A stretch of DNA of 38,554 bases, from NCBI GenBank assembly GCA_029298735.1, contig JANSLP010000309.1:1-38554 (forward strand). The letters are read 5' to 3'. Shown one piece after another: positions 10,248-21,259 of the stretch. Each line of letters opens with the position of its first letter. Position 1 is the first letter of the stretch. Source of the DNA: Ophiostoma sp. CBS 140.51. Its lineage: Eukaryota; Ascomycota; Sordariomycetes; Ophiostomatales; Ophiostomataceae. Both the position numbers and the translations under genes were made by a program. The notes under the pieces are model-generated. The model saw only the letters and a list, made by a program, of their open reading frames with translations. It had not been told where the DNA came from and did no database searches.

Positions 10248-12134
10248 TTGGCTCATCTCGTTGACAGCCTGCGGTTTTTTTTTAACGAAGATAACTTCCT
10301 GTCCCGACTAGCCGAGACCGCGGAAGACAACCACCTACTACCGGAGGAACAAATGGCCAACCGGCGCCACAGGTCTACGGAGTTGGCGGCCCGCCTCCTC
10401 ACAGACGCCGTATGTTACGCATGGAAAGGAAGAAGCACAGCATCCTTGCTTAAGCTGGATATAAAAGGCGCCTTCGACAACGTGCACCACGGTTGGCTTA
10501 TCAGCTCCCTACACTCCCAAGGCCTCCCGGTTTGGCTTATTAACTGGATGGCCAATATCTCTCCGGCCGCACCACGGCTCTTGCCTTTGACGGCAAGACG
10601 GCCCCGGCACGGCCCATCACTACTAGCGTCCCGCAAGGGTCCCTCTATCTCCTATCTTATTTATCCTCTTTACGGCGTCACTATACCGCACCCTATCTCT
10701 CCATAGAGGCATGATTACTATCAGATTCTCAGATGATACTAATCTCTTAGCCATTGGCCAAACAACGGAAGACTGCTGCCGCTCCTTGAAAGCCGCGTGG
10801 AGGACTGTCACGGCGTGGGCACGACCGAGAGGCGTTATCTTCGAGACGGCCAAAAGCGAGTTCCTCCACTTCTCCCGGGCCCATCCTGCACCGGCAACGC
10901 CGTTAACCCTCGACCGCCACACCGTTCTCGAACCCCAACAGTCAGCCCGCTTCCTCGGCATCTGGCTAGACATAAAACTCCTTTTCTCGGAGCACCTCAA
11001 ACAAATCAAACGTCGACTCGCCACGCAAGGTTGTGCTCTTACGCGCCTCGCTGGTAAAACGTGGGGCTGCACTCTCCCGCGGGCCCGAACGATTTATACA
11101 GCTGTGCTCCGGAGCACTGCCGCGTACGGCGCAGGAGTTTTCTTACCGGAAGGCGACAGCCGCCGATCGACGGTCTCCATAGATGCAACCTTTCACGAAT
11201 ACCTCCGCGTTATTATCGGAGCCTACCGATCCACGCCCATCCACCTCTTCCACACCGAGGCTGGCTTGCCACCACTGGACTTTTACTTAAAGTACAGGCA
11301 TGCAAGCTTCTTAGCTCGCCCAGAGTATCACTATGGCTAGGAATATCAGGTCAGCTATCTTCCCTGTCTACACTAATAACCTCGCCTGCCAAACTCCGCC
11401 GGCACCACCTTTCTCACCCGCGGAAGAGGCGGACTGGGCAACGGTACTCGAACGGTGGAAGGCCCGGTGGCGGCAGGACTCCGGTAAAGGCCGTTCCCGA
11501 ACATCCCACGCAGCACAATCGCCGTGCTGGACCGCCCGGGCCGCCCGGCGCCGCCATCTCCACCTCACGAAAGCCAAGAGCTGTCTCTTAACACAAGTGC
11601 GTACAGGCCACCTCGGCCTACGCGCCCACCTCTCCTGGCGGCAAGCCGTCGAATCTCCGGAGTGCCCTTGCGGTACCGGGGACGAAACGGCCGAGCACAT
11701 AATTTTAACATGCACCGAAACACCGCCACGGCCGTCTAACTGGCCCCAAACCTCCGAAGAACTGCACCGCCGGCTACAAGCGGGCCGCACGGCGAGGCCA
11801 CTCCTCCGCTGGCTTATCCGGAGTAACAGGCTTCCGGAATACAGCCTCGCAAAGGAGCTCGAACAGTCACCGGCACCCAACTAACTATCCCACTTTTACC
11901 ATGCTTTATTTACTTTGTCTCTGTCTTGCGTTTTCATCCTGTTTGAGCTAATTTTGTTTCTTTTTATTCTGTTTTGTTTTGTTTTATTGTCTAACCACTA
12001 CGCGCCCCCGCAAACCAGAAAGTTTGTACACTTAGTTCTATGATAGTTTTTTTTCCCCAGGAGGGTTCTATCTAGCTAGACGCCAATAGCCAGGACTGGC
12101 TGAGAAAGGCGACTAATAATAATAATAATATAAA
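10248..12134 (+). mobile_element. 5'-truncated, frame-broken LINE (Tad-clade-like) retrotransposon relic
   Basis: Reverse-transcriptase motifs run in order across three frames. Frame A (about 10290-10640) has RLAETAEDNHLLPEEQ and KLDIKGAFDNV. A TSVPQGS motif follows near 10624, where the frame shifts. Frame B (10711-11340) has FSDD at 10726-10737, in place of the usual FADD/YADD, and the WGCTLPRARTIY segment. Frame C (11333-11884) ends with a CxC-x7-H-x4-C cluster at 11663-11713, the zinc-binding C terminus seen in fungal Tad-type ORF2 proteins. A 3' UTR of about 230 bp follows, then a (TAA)5-type tail at 12114-12131, as expected for 3' priming. The endonuclease domain and all of ORF1 are missing, so the copy is dead on arrival and frameshifted. 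The coding part remains GC-rich, so it shows no strong sign of RIP. Confidence 0.85.
12114..12131 (+). repeat. (TAA)n tail of the LINE relic
   Basis: A short TAA microsatellite follows GAGAAAGGCGAC directly. Its position at the end of the LINE 3' UTR marks the 3' terminus of the element. Confidence 0.7.
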
Positions 12135-13553
12135 CATCTACCTCAAAGTCTCGTACACCTTTACTATATAACACGTTATAAACGACTGTAATTAATTTTC
12201 TTTCGTCAAAAGAAAGAGAAAACAACCGTCTCAAATCTTTCACGGAGGGCACCGTTATAAATTAGTAATTAGTTTCAACAGCAGGCGGTGAGCATTGGGT
12301 TACCTTTTAGGCAGTTAGGCTGTGTGGAATGGCCACCAAATATGGCGAGAAAGCCTGCAATTTTTGGCGGCATCTCCACATGGAATCACATACGCATAGC
12401 AAAATATATGTGAAAACAAAAGAGAAAAATCTATACATACAATTTTTTACTGATGACGAGTAAAAATTCAAAAAAATAAAATATATCGAGTAAACAACAA
12501 TAGACCACCAATATACCATAAGTAACTCACGACGAAAACATTGCGTCACGTTCGCATTTGAGTGCTAAACGTCGTCTGACATTGTCAGGTCCGACCCGAG
12601 ATGCCGAAGTTACCCCAACGCTGTCACTGTCTCAGGCGCTAGACACCACTGTAAAGGTCACAAAGTGCACTGACTAAATTCAATCGTGGGCTGTGGAAAT
12701 GGAGAAACAGCTAAGACGAGCCACCAACTTGCACTACTGGCGATTCGGGTATGCTTACCCCCGCGTTCTTTCCCTTCGTTGTTCCTTTTGTTCTCACAAC
12801 GTCCAACGCCGAGCATCCGTTGACGCCGGCTAGGCTTCCCCGGAATCCAGTCTACCAATATTTTCCCGCGAGAGAGAAACCCCAGAACATCGCCTGTTCT
12901 CTTGCCTGGTCTCATTCTTTTGTAAACAGGACGCTAGCATCAGTCGAATGGCATAAATGAACGCGTTTCGTTGCTCCTGTCGCTGCACGGAATTTGAATC
13001 GGCCGTCGGGGAGTGTGCACATAATATTTGTGCCCCTCAATTGGAGATTTCTTGTCTGTTCTGCCCTCCTTTATCTGCCCGATTATCCCCATGCGCTGGA
13101 GGGGTCGATTTGGCTCTTTGGGGTGGCCTGCGTGTTGACCCACTTTAAACCCGTTCTCCGATGCTCCATCGCACCTTCTCTTGTGCTTTCCCCTCGACGA
13201 CCTGCCTGCCGCTAAACCCCGTTCGCCTATAGCTCGCTCTTGCGCCCCGCCACTGCATCATGAAGCAGTCCAAACGGCAGGCATTTTTGGAGAGAAGCTC
13301 GGCTTTGGCCAGTCCCCAACTGGGGAAGGGTTTCGTTCTCCTGCGTCAGCGTCAGTCGTCCAGGCAGTGGACTTAAAAAAGCCGGGGTCCGTCTTTGGCG
13401 TATCCACCAAGCCCGGCGGCCGACCCTATCTACTGTCCCTTTCTTTATCCTTTTGGTGGACTGCAGCTTCCATTGGAATCTCATGCGGTCATGGTCTAAA
13501 AGAAGAGGGGAAGGAGCCAGGGGCAGCTCGGGCAGAAAGGGGGAGATCGCGTT
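12135..13553. other. Intergenic region upstream of the SDR gene
   Basis: About 1.4 kb without a supportable gene. The left part (12135-12540) is AT-rich and the right part rises to normal GC. The open frames seen have no family features. The right half probably contributes distal promoter sequence to the SDR gene. Confidence 0.4.
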
Positions 13554-13555
13554 GG

Positions 13556-13561
13556 TATAAA
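13556..13561 (+). promoter_or_regulatory. TATA box of the SDR gene
   Basis: TATAAA follows a purine-rich stretch and lies 134 bp upstream of the SDR ATG. A CA/CT-rich leader (about 13625-13694) separates the two, the usual layout of a well-expressed fungal housekeeping-type promoter. Confidence 0.55.
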
Positions 13562-13694
13562 GAGGGAGCGTGCCCCTAGATGGATTGGTGATTGTTTTCG
13601 TCTATCCATTTCTTGCGTCTTTTAGCACTTTAGCACCACCACTTCAACAACAGCATCCACCCTCAACACCGCCACCACACACCACACACACACA

Positions 13695-14489
13695 ATGCCT
13701 GTCCTCAAGGGTGCCAACATCGTCGTCACCGGCGCCGCCTCGGGCATCGGTCTGGCCACTGCCCAGTCTCTGGCCAAGCAGGGCGCCAACCTGTCGCTGG
13801 CCGATGTCCAGGCTGACCTGCTGAAGGAGGCCATTGCCACCGTCGAGGCCGACGCGAAGGCTGCTGGCCACACCATCAAGACCCACTCGGCCGTCGTCGA
13901 CGTCCGCGACCGCAAGGCCACCGAGGCTTGGATCGCCGATGCCGTCGCTACGCTGGGCCGCCTGGACGGCGCCGCCAACATTGCCGGCATCTTCAAGCCC
14001 AACTACAAGAACCACGTCGCCGACGAGGACGAGGACAACTGGGACCTCAACATTGCCGTCAACCTGACGGGCCTGATGCACTGTGTCCGCGCCCAGACGG
14101 CCAGCATGCGCGAGAAGGGCGTTGCCGGCGACGCCTCGATTGTCAACGCGGCCAGCATCATGGCCATTCAGGGTGCCCCCGGTTCGGTCGCCTACTGCAG
14201 CTCCAAGCACGGTGTGGTCGGTCTGACGCGCGCTGTGTGCAAGGAGGTCGGCAAGGAGGGCATCCGTGTCAACTGTGTGGCGCCTGGTTTCATTGACACG
14301 CCCATGCTGCGGGCATCGCTGGCGGCACGCGGCGGCAAAGCGACGACCAGTGCGACGCCCGAGTCAATTGCGCTGAAGCGGACGGGCCAGGCCGCCGAGG
14401 TGGCCGAGCTGGTTGTTTTCCTCCTGAGTCAGAACGCTAGCTACATTAGTGGACAGTGCATCTCGGTCGATGGTGGCTGGAACTGCTAG
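13695..14489 (+). CDS. Classical short-chain dehydrogenase/reductase (SDR)
   Basis: This is an intron-less gene of 264 aa, the standard classical SDR length. The Rossmann cofactor motif TGAASGIG is at residues 12-19, and Asp37 ends the second beta strand, which favours NAD(H) over NADP(H). NIAG at 95-98 stabilises the core sheet. The catalytic set is Asn123, Ser154, Tyr167 and Lys171 in YCSSK. The C-terminal SGQCISVDGGW segment is typical of the family. It should be a soluble NAD(H)-dependent oxidoreductase acting on an alcohol or ketone; the substrate is not predictable. The codon use is strongly biased to GC-ending codons and there is a clear TATA box, both pointing to good expression. It converges with the chitinase gene. 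It looks intact. Confidence 0.93.
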   Translation: MPVLKGANIVVTGAASGIGLATAQSLAKQGANLSLADVQADLLKEAIATVEADAKAAGHTIKTHSAVVDVRDRKATEAWIADAVATLGRLDGAANIAGIFKPNYKNHVADEDEDNWDLNIAVNLTGLMHCVRAQTASMREKGVAGDASIVNAASIMAIQGAPGSVAYCSSKHGVVGLTRAVCKEVGKEGIRVNCVAPGFIDTPMLRASLAARGGKATTSATPESIALKRTGQAAEVAELVVFLLSQNASYISGQCISVDGGWNC

Positions 14490-15089
14490 ACGAGCAGCAA
14501 GTGAAGCGAGTTGCGAGCAGTCTACGAACGAGAGGACACAAAACTACGAAGCGCATGAAATTATAGTACATAGAGTTTGAAACACAATTAATTGAACAAG
14601 CAGCAAACGGACGAACAAAGGAACGCCCGGACTGAAAATGGGGAGCTTCGAGGGGATGGTGGGGTGACGGGGAGTGAACACCCGAACGGGCCTTGATGAA
14701 TGACACTACTGCACGACCACCCGCTAATGCATCGCCAACTGCGCCGCGAACTGCATGCCGTTTCAAGCCAATCTGTCCGCGGGAAACCAGACCCCTCATG
14801 AGATCAAAGTCACAATGTAATTTGGAGACATTAATGGAGATGAAGAAAACGAGATATCTTAGGCTATAGACATGATCCAATAGGGAATATCTAGAGTGCG
14901 CAAATCAAATCAATATTGTTATAGACAAAGAAAAGAAAAAAAACGTGTCAAAAAGGTTAATATGTACAAGAAGTGAATGGAGAGAACAGACAACCAAAAA
15001 ATCCATCAATACACATCAACAAAAGCCCTATTCATATACTAAGGACTCCTGACTTCTAAACAACACTCCCACGCAACTTCAGCATCCAC
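14490..15089. other. Convergent spacer between SDR and chitinase
   Basis: Tail-to-tail intergenic DNA of 600 bp, with A-rich runs near 14930-14945 that would suit transcript 3' ends. No gene is seen. Confidence 0.45.
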
Positions 15090-18000
15090 CTAGTACAGAC
15101 CCCACAGGACATCCTGCGAGTTGACGTTGCCCTTGCAGTCCATGTAGCCCTTGGCACCGACCTTGCCGCTGCCGCCAAACTGGCTGATCGAGTCTTGGAT
15201 AATGTCGACAATGTCTTGGGCGGCAATGTGGAAGTAAATGTTGCCGTGCAGGTCGGTGGCCTGGATGCCAAACTTGCAGCTGCCGTACTGCACGAGCTGG
15301 TGCTGGGCCTTGCCAATGGTCTGAATCTCCCACTCGCCGTCGGTGCCGATAATGTTGTCGACAATGTGCATGCAGTCATCGACGGAGGGAGACGCGTCCG
15401 ACGTCTCGTCAATGAAGCTGGACGACTCGCAGTCGTTCTTGGGCGGCGGGACGTAGCAGGGCCAGTTGTCCAGCGTACGATCGCTGTATTCTTCCCAGTT
15501 CCAGAAGGCGGTCTGACCCGAGCAGACAGGCAAGCGAATATAGCCGGGCGTGGTAATATCCTGGTCGTACAGATCGCCCATGGTCGAGGTGTCAGACGGA
15601 TCGGCCGCGGCGCCACCGTTCTTGTTGCCATTGGCGGTGTAGGTGCGCACGGAACCGTTGATAATGTCATTGACTGTGACCTTGCCCCAGGCAGAGCCGT
15701 CGAGCTTGTCAGCACCGGGCGGCAGGGAGAAGCTGTTGTCCGTGCACGAACCCTCGGCCGGGCAGGTGTCACTGGAGGGGCCGTCGGCGTAGACCAAAAA
15801 GTACAGGTGGTTGTCGATGCAGCCCATGGCCTGCTTTTGGATGGACGAGTCAACGTACTCGGCGGCGACATTGAGGTCGCTGCAGTCGGCACCAGTGTCT
15901 AGAATGAAAGCGCCAGTGCCCGAGGCACGCCAGGCAGAGGGGATGGCAAAAGCGTAGAATGCGAGCATGATGCTGTCCTGGACACTGGTGGTGGTGGCGC
16001 TCGAGATACCGACACTAGGCGCCGTGCCGGCCGCGCTGGTAGAGCCATCAGCGCCCTCAATCATCTGGCCCTTGTCGATGAGACCTGACAGAATGGGCAG
16101 CGTGTCGGGCTGGCCGCTAAAGATCTGGCCCAGCTGCGACTCAGTGGAGTTGGCCCAGATGTTGACAACCTGGCCGAGGTAGTTGGAGAAGGAAGTCTGC
16201 GAGGCGGCCGTCCAGTCGCTTTGGCTGCCGCTGACGTAGGTGCTCGTGACGGAGACACCAAAGCTGACGAGCGCCTTGGCGGCATCCTTGTAGTTGTCGT
16301 ACTGGACACCGTGGGCGCGGAAGAAGGGCAGGGCCTTGAGGATGCTGTTGAAGAAGCCAGACACAACAACGGTACCGGCCAGGTTGACAAAGGCCAGGAG
16401 AATGTCAAGCCACTGGTCGTCGGGCGGCGTGACAGGAGCAAACGTGTTCTCAAACTCGTCGAGCGACGGGTCCAGGGACAGAGCCGCGGCCTGGACGATG
16501 GTGTCGTGGAAGGTCTCGTAGATCTCGTGGACATAGACCAGCGAGTTCCAAATCTCGTAGGCAGCAGGGCCCGAGTTCGTGGTGCCCTCGACGTCTTTGC
16601 ACAGCAGGATGCGGTCGCAGTTGCTGGTGGCAGCCAGGGAGCCGCAGTTGGAGTTTTCAGGACCGTTGATGGAGGCAGAGATGGAGGCAGACAAATAAAC
16701 ACCTGTGTTGATGTCGACATTGTTCCACACGCTAATGACGTCAGCCCAGGCGTCGGGGCAATCCATGCCATCCCAGCGCTCCTCGGAGCTCATGGTCAGG
16801 ACGTTGACGACAGCCGGATCCGTGCAGGTCAGCTTGGTCCAGTTACCGGAAATCTGCGAAGGGTCAACGGCGAGCTCCGACAGCGGGTTGATGCCCGACT
16901 TGACGGCCAGCAAGAACTCGTCCCAGTTGGGCATGTTGCCGGGAGCATCGTTGAAGGTCTGCAGGTCACTGGCCCAGTTGGTCGTGCCACCAAGCGACAG
17001 GCCCTTGTACAGAGACGTGCGTGAAGCCAGAATATCGTCAGTCATGAACGAGACCCACTGGTTGTCGTCAAAGACGAGAATCTGGCTGTCGCTGTCCTTG
17101 TCGTAGTAGTACTGGTTGACACGGCTCGACAGAGCAGTACCGTCACGGCGGCGGCGGCGCTTCTCGTTGCTGGTGCTATTGGTGCCGTCTATAATGTCCG
17201 TAATCTCAGCGTCAGCCAGGTAGCCGGCTGTGCCCGTGCAAGGACCAGGCGTAGCCGTCGAGCCAGCAGCACCACCACCAAAGGTGCACTCGGGCGTGTA
17301 GCAGCTGCCATCCGTCATGCCGAAAGAACGGCCGTAGCTGGTGACACCAACGACAACCTTGGCCGAGGGAACACCAGCCTTGGTGATCATGGACAGCGAG
17401 CTCATCGTCTCCGTTAGGTTGACATGCGAGCGTAGACAGTTGCCCGTGGCGCAGCCGTCCTGGGAGTAGCCGTTGCCGCTGTCCCACTGGCCGTGCAGAT
17501 CGTAGGTCATGTAGACAATGTAGTCAACGACCTCGCCAATCTCCTTGATGGGGAAGCCCTTGAGGTACCAGTAGGACGAGGGAGCGGCGATACTGACTGT
17601 CTTGCCTGGCAGCAGGTTCTTGAGGACAACAAGGAAGGCCAGGTAGTTGGCACCATCGTCGGTGCTGGCCGCGGGGATACCGGGAATGTCAGGCGCACCA
17701 GGGTACTCCCAGTCAATGTCAATACCGTCCAAGTCGTTGTCGGTGACAAAGTTGGCAATCGCCGTCGCCATGGCCACACGGTTCGCAGCCGTGACACCGT
17801 TGCGGAAGATACTGTAGGTGCTGGGGTCGGTCGAGAAGGTCCAGCCACCGACGGTCAGAACACGGTGGAAGCTGCTGCCGAGACGCGTGAAGCTGTCAAA
17901 CTCGTAAGTACTGGCAGCCGAGCCGACAGAGACAGCATACGTCGAAGGGTCGAGGGTAGCGAAAGCAAAGTGAACGTGCGTGAAGCTGGTGCTGAGCTGG

Positions 18001-19658
18001 GAGATGTCCTGGTACAGGCAGGGGCGGTCCATACCGTAGCCTTCGTAGTAGGCCAGGCTGATGGGCGTGGCAGGGGCGGCACCAGAGACGACGTCCGTGC
18101 CGCAGTTGGAGATACAGCCGTTGGTGCCGTTCTTGGCTGTGCCCGGAGGACCAAGCGAGGTGTCAACACAGAACTCGGCAGTCACACCACACTCGCCCCA
18201 AATGTCACAGCAGGCGTTGAGTGGGCAAGGGTTGAGGCCAGACAGGTTGTACGTGCCACCGGGCCCAAGAACAGTGCCCACAACCTGCGGACCACACTCG
18301 GCATTGGCGACAGCAGCAGGCATCGGAGGAGAACCCGTGGATAAGCAGATGACGGCACCAAGAAGCACGTTGCCGCAGCCCTGCCAGCCCCACGTCTCGT
18401 TGTTGAAGCTCTCAATCAGGTCGTTGGTCAGATCGTAGGCAGCAGAGAGGGTGGCACAGTTGTCATTGGCCACGACATTGTAGCTGTAGCAAGAGCCATC
18501 ACTGTTGGGTTTGGGCGCAAACGAAGGGAGCGTGCCAGACGAGCAGCAGACGTGCTGGCCAGGAGCGAGCGTCGAGCAGAGCGTGTCGCTGGGGTTGTAC
18601 TTGGTGAAGTCAGCCGCCGAGATGCCGCACTTGGTAGCAAGCGTACCACAGGTGTCGCCATAGACGACTTGAACAGTCGTGCAGTCAGCCCGGGGCGTTA
18701 AGAAGGCACGGGCATGGGCTGGCGAACTACTGTGGTGGTTGTGGCTGTGGCCGTGCAGACCGCGAGCCGCGACCGTGTTGTTGCTCGCAGAGCTCGTAGC
18801 ATTGGTGGCAGGGACGGCCAGAGGCGTAGTGAAGCCAACAGGGCTGACAAAGGTCTGTGTCGAGTTGTAGTCGATGCAGGTGGCCTTGGACCACGACTGC
18901 AAGACCTGCTGGATGGGCGCAAAGGACGTGTTGCTCGTGGCAATGAAGCCAATGACATGATCGGCATCGTAGTGCGTGCCACACAGCTCCATGGCCACCG
19001 TGCCGGTGGTGTCGTTGGTGCTGGTCAGCGACTGCTCGAGCGACTTAAGAGCCGTCGACACTGAGCTCAGGCTCTGGATGGCCTTGCCAACGTACAGACC
19101 GACCGTACCGCCGCTAGTCTGCGCAAACAGGACTTGGGGCTGGGCACCGGCCGTGGCAGACGCCGAGGTGGAGTTGGCGGGGGTGATTTGGTAGCCAGAC
19201 TTGATGAAGCGGCGGACCTGCTTGGACAGATCACGCAGGTCGACACCGCTTGGCGTAATTTCGTCCCAGTGGCCGACGGTGAAGGTGGCATTGTCGAGTG
19301 CCTGCTGCACGCGCATGGTGGACGAGGCCGCACCGGGCGCCTTGAGCGAGCCGTAGGAGGCGCAGGCATAGATGCGGTGGTGCGATGTGCCGTCATCGAC
19401 ATTGTCAAAGAGCGAGATGTGGTAGAAGATGGTCTCTTCACACTTGCTCAGCTGGTTCAGGTTCTTGTAGACGGGCCAGTTGGCTGGGTCTGAGCCGACA
19501 ATAGCACAAGAGGTCGGGCAGTTGCCGTCGCGGCTCTTATACTTGGGCGAGGCGGGCATGCGCAGGCCAAAGTGGGATGCATCAGCGCCGCCAACGAGGC
19601 CGGAAGACAGCAGCATGAAGCCAGCCGCCGCGGCGGAAGTCACCCACGAAGGCAGCAT
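15090..19658 (-). CDS. Secreted multidomain GH18 chitinase (LysM, ChtBD1, GH18, Hce2), subgroup-C type
   Basis: One uninterrupted exon of 1522 aa. Domains in order: a signal peptide (about 1-27); an N-terminal region to about 300; a His-rich linker at 301-309; two LysM domains (about 326-371 and 388-438); a Cys-rich chitin-binding type 1 domain (about 455-520); a GH18 barrel (about 532-905) with the catalytic DGIDIDWE at 644-651, Glu651 being the acid; a long region with no recognised domain; and an Hce2 (Ecp2-like) domain at about 1410-1522, with Cys1410, DDC and the closing WGLY. It hydrolyses chitin outside the cell or in the wall; this architecture matches the fungal 'killer toxin-like' subgroup C chitinases. 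A KRRRRR run at 833-838, inside the GH18 region, is unusual and could be a Kex2-like cleavage or loop site. Many N-glycosylation sequons are present. A LysM gene lies nearby, as in other fungi. Confidence 0.95.
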   Translation of the reverse strand: MLPSWVTSAAAAGFMLLSSGLVGGADASHFGLRMPASPKYKSRDGNCPTSCAIVGSDPANWPVYKNLNQLSKCEETIFYHISLFDNVDDGTSHHRIYACASYGSLKAPGAASSTMRVQQALDNATFTVGHWDEITPSGVDLRDLSKQVRRFIKSGYQITPANSTSASATAGAQPQVLFAQTSGGTVGLYVGKAIQSLSSVSTALKSLEQSLTSTNDTTGTVAMELCGTHYDADHVIGFIATSNTSFAPIQQVLQSWSKATCIDYNSTQTFVSPVGFTTPLAVPATNATSSASNNTVAARGLHGHSHNHHSSSPAHARAFLTPRADCTTVQVVYGDTCGTLATKCGISAADFTKYNPSDTLCSTLAPGQHVCCSSGTLPSFAPKPNSDGSCYSYNVVANDNCATLSAAYDLTNDLIESFNNETWGWQGCGNVLLGAVICLSTGSPPMPAAVANAECGPQVVGTVLGPGGTYNLSGLNPCPLNACCDIWGECGVTAEFCVDTSLGPPGTAKNGTNGCISNCGTDVVSGAAPATPISLAYYEGYGMDRPCLYQDISQLSTSFTHVHFAFATLDPSTYAVSVGSAASTYEFDSFTRLGSSFHRVLTVGGWTFSTDPSTYSIFRNGVTAANRVAMATAIANFVTDNDLDGIDIDWEYPGAPDIPGIPAASTDDGANYLAFLVVLKNLLPGKTVSIAAPSSYWYLKGFPIKEIGEVVDYIVYMTYDLHGQWDSGNGYSQDGCATGNCLRSHVNLTETMSSLSMITKAGVPSAKVVVGVTSYGRSFGMTDGSCYTPECTFGGGAAGSTATPGPCTGTAGYLADAEITDIIDGTNSTSNEKRRRRRDGTALSSRVNQYYYDKDSDSQILVFDDNQWVSFMTDDILASRTSLYKGLSLGGTTNWASDLQTFNDAPGNMPNWDEFLLAVKSGINPLSELAVDPSQISGNWTKLTCTDPAVVNVLTMSSEERWDGMDCPDAWADVISVWNNVDINTGVYLSASISASINGPENSNCGSLAATSNCDRILLCKDVEGTTNSGPAAYEIWNSLVYVHEIYETFHDTIVQAAALSLDPSLDEFENTFAPVTPPDDQWLDILLAFVNLAGTVVVSGFFNSILKALPFFRAHGVQYDNYKDAAKALVSFGVSVTSTYVSGSQSDWTAASQTSFSNYLGQVVNIWANSTESQLGQIFSGQPDTLPILSGLIDKGQMIEGADGSTSAAGTAPSVGISSATTTSVQDSIMLAFYAFAIPSAWRASGTGAFILDTGADCSDLNVAAEYVDSSIQKQAMGCIDNHLYFLVYADGPSSDTCPAEGSCTDNSFSLPPGADKLDGSAWGKVTVNDIINGSVRTYTANGNKNGGAAADPSDTSTMGDLYDQDITTPGYIRLPVCSGQTAFWNWEEYSDRTLDNWPCYVPPPKNDCESSSFIDETSDASPSVDDCMHIVDNIIGTDGEWEIQTIGKAQHQLVQYGSCKFGIQATDLHGNIYFHIAAQDIVDIIQDSISQFGGSGKVGAKGYMDCKGNVNSQDVLWGLY

Positions 19659-21047
19659 CGTGGTGATGTTGAGGCGGATAGACGAAGAAATAAGTCAACA
19701 AAAGAGGGAAATGTCAAAAACGTGACAGATAATGAACGTTCGAGTCAAGATGACTCTTTGATAAGGACAGGAAGAAGCCAAGAAGGCTTGAAAAAGAATG
19801 CACTGGCACCTGTCTCGATAGAGACAAAGTTCCAAGAGAAGTAGGGAAGGGCCAAGAGAGCCAAGATGCCTTGGGGATCTGGTGCCTTTCTTCGCAATGG
19901 AACTCGATCATGGTGGATGGACGTGCCTTTTTGATATCAGACCGCGAGATGCACCCGTGATGTCTGTGTGAAGTGGACTTTCGCGGTCCATCGCGCTTAC
20001 ACCACGGCTACGCCGGCAGCAAGCTACGAGGGAGGCTATTTCGAGGTTTGTAGGCTTGTATGTAAGCTCCTTTCCCTGAATTGAAAACTAAAAAAGATGC
20101 CCCCACGACATGTTGTCGAAGTCTGTTCCTTTGTTTGGTCCTTTTTTTTCTCTCGGTGTTATTCCATTTGCTTTCAGCCATCCATCGTGGCCTGCATGCT
20201 TTCATGGTCAGGTTTGCGCGTTGTGGAATGGAGCCTCTCTGAAGAACGTCAAACTGCAACGCTAGGTCGGCTCCATGGACCACTCTCCACAAGCGACTCC
20301 ATGCTCACTTACACGATCCTTGTCGTGAGGAAAAGAACGGGGTTTCCTGTTTTCTTGACCGGCCATCGACCATTCCCAAGACAGCACCGACACATGTGCA
20401 CTGGGAATACAACCATGAAAAGAAGAAATTTGAGGAGAATTAAGCGGCGTCTACGGGATCGGCGCGCGCCAAGACCCGAAGGCACGACCACGGTCAGGGC
20501 TCCATCGCACCGATCGTCAAGGGTCAGCACTGAACAGAATAGCAGGGGTCTTCCTATTCACAGACTGTGGTCCTGCCCTGATGGTGGCCGCAGGTGGCAT
20601 TGCAGAATTTAATCTTAAAAACTAAATCCAGGAGGTGGAAAACCTTTGAAAAGAAAGCATAAAAGTACGATTATGATTCGAAAGGAATCAGAGTGACGCC
20701 GAAGGCCGATGTGAGCCCTACCATCTAAGAGCCTGGACCAACTTGGACCCCAATCCCACGAACATCGCCACCGACCACCTTGTTGCGGGTCATCGGTCGC
20801 GATGTGTTGATGCACGTGGGGTGGCCCTGTTGTTACATTCCAGGAACCAATTTGGAATACTTCCGCAGTCGACCACTGTTGGCCCTCAACCACAGGTCGC
20901 ATCATCAGATGCAGTTGAACTTTTCATGGACTTGAGAAGAAAGGATTGTCGACGTAGAGTTGCGGGCGTTTGCGGGATGCCTTTCGGAGTCTGTTTACTT
21001 GCTCCGCAAACCCGTGGTCCATTGTTTGCCGTGGCACTTGCCGGATA

Positions 21048-21069
21048 TTCATTCTGTAAACAGAATGAA
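21048..21069. repeat. Perfect inverted repeat, 10-bp arms
   Basis: TTCATTCTGT is followed after AA by its exact reverse complement. It can form a tight hairpin or act as a dyad binding site. No role is known. Confidence 0.6.
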
Positions 21070-21235
21070 CCTCTGATCTAGGGGCGGCTGTGGCGCAGCG
21101 CAAGCCACGCAGGAACAAACAGACCACAAAAGTTCACAACAATGCAGGTACAAAAGATCTAGCGCAATGTTCTCGTGGTAGTCTGAACGGCCGATTGAGT
21201 CCGGTGACCATTGTAGATGCCGCATTTTGGCCGAT

Positions 21236-21259
21236 GCAATACGACGTATTTCGTATTGC
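21236..21259. repeat. Inverted repeat, 8-bp arms
   Basis: GCAATACG and CGTATTGC flank an 8-nt loop. It lies about 240 bp beyond the stop codon of the minus-strand wall-protein gene, so it may be in or past that gene's 3' region. Confidence 0.45.

Noticed and set aside
13644..14210. 188-codon minus-strand open frame over the SDR gene
   Set aside because: Antisense shadow of the SDR coding sequence with low-complexity Gly/Val/Asp composition.
15195..18344. Long plus-strand open frames opposite the chitinase (235, 267 and 283 codons)
   Set aside because: Shadow frames caused by GC-biased codons of the chitinase on the minus strand.
20097..20612. 171-codon plus-strand open frame
   Set aside because: Arg/Cys/Trp-rich sequence with no domain and no signal; it looks like a chance frame in a promoter region.
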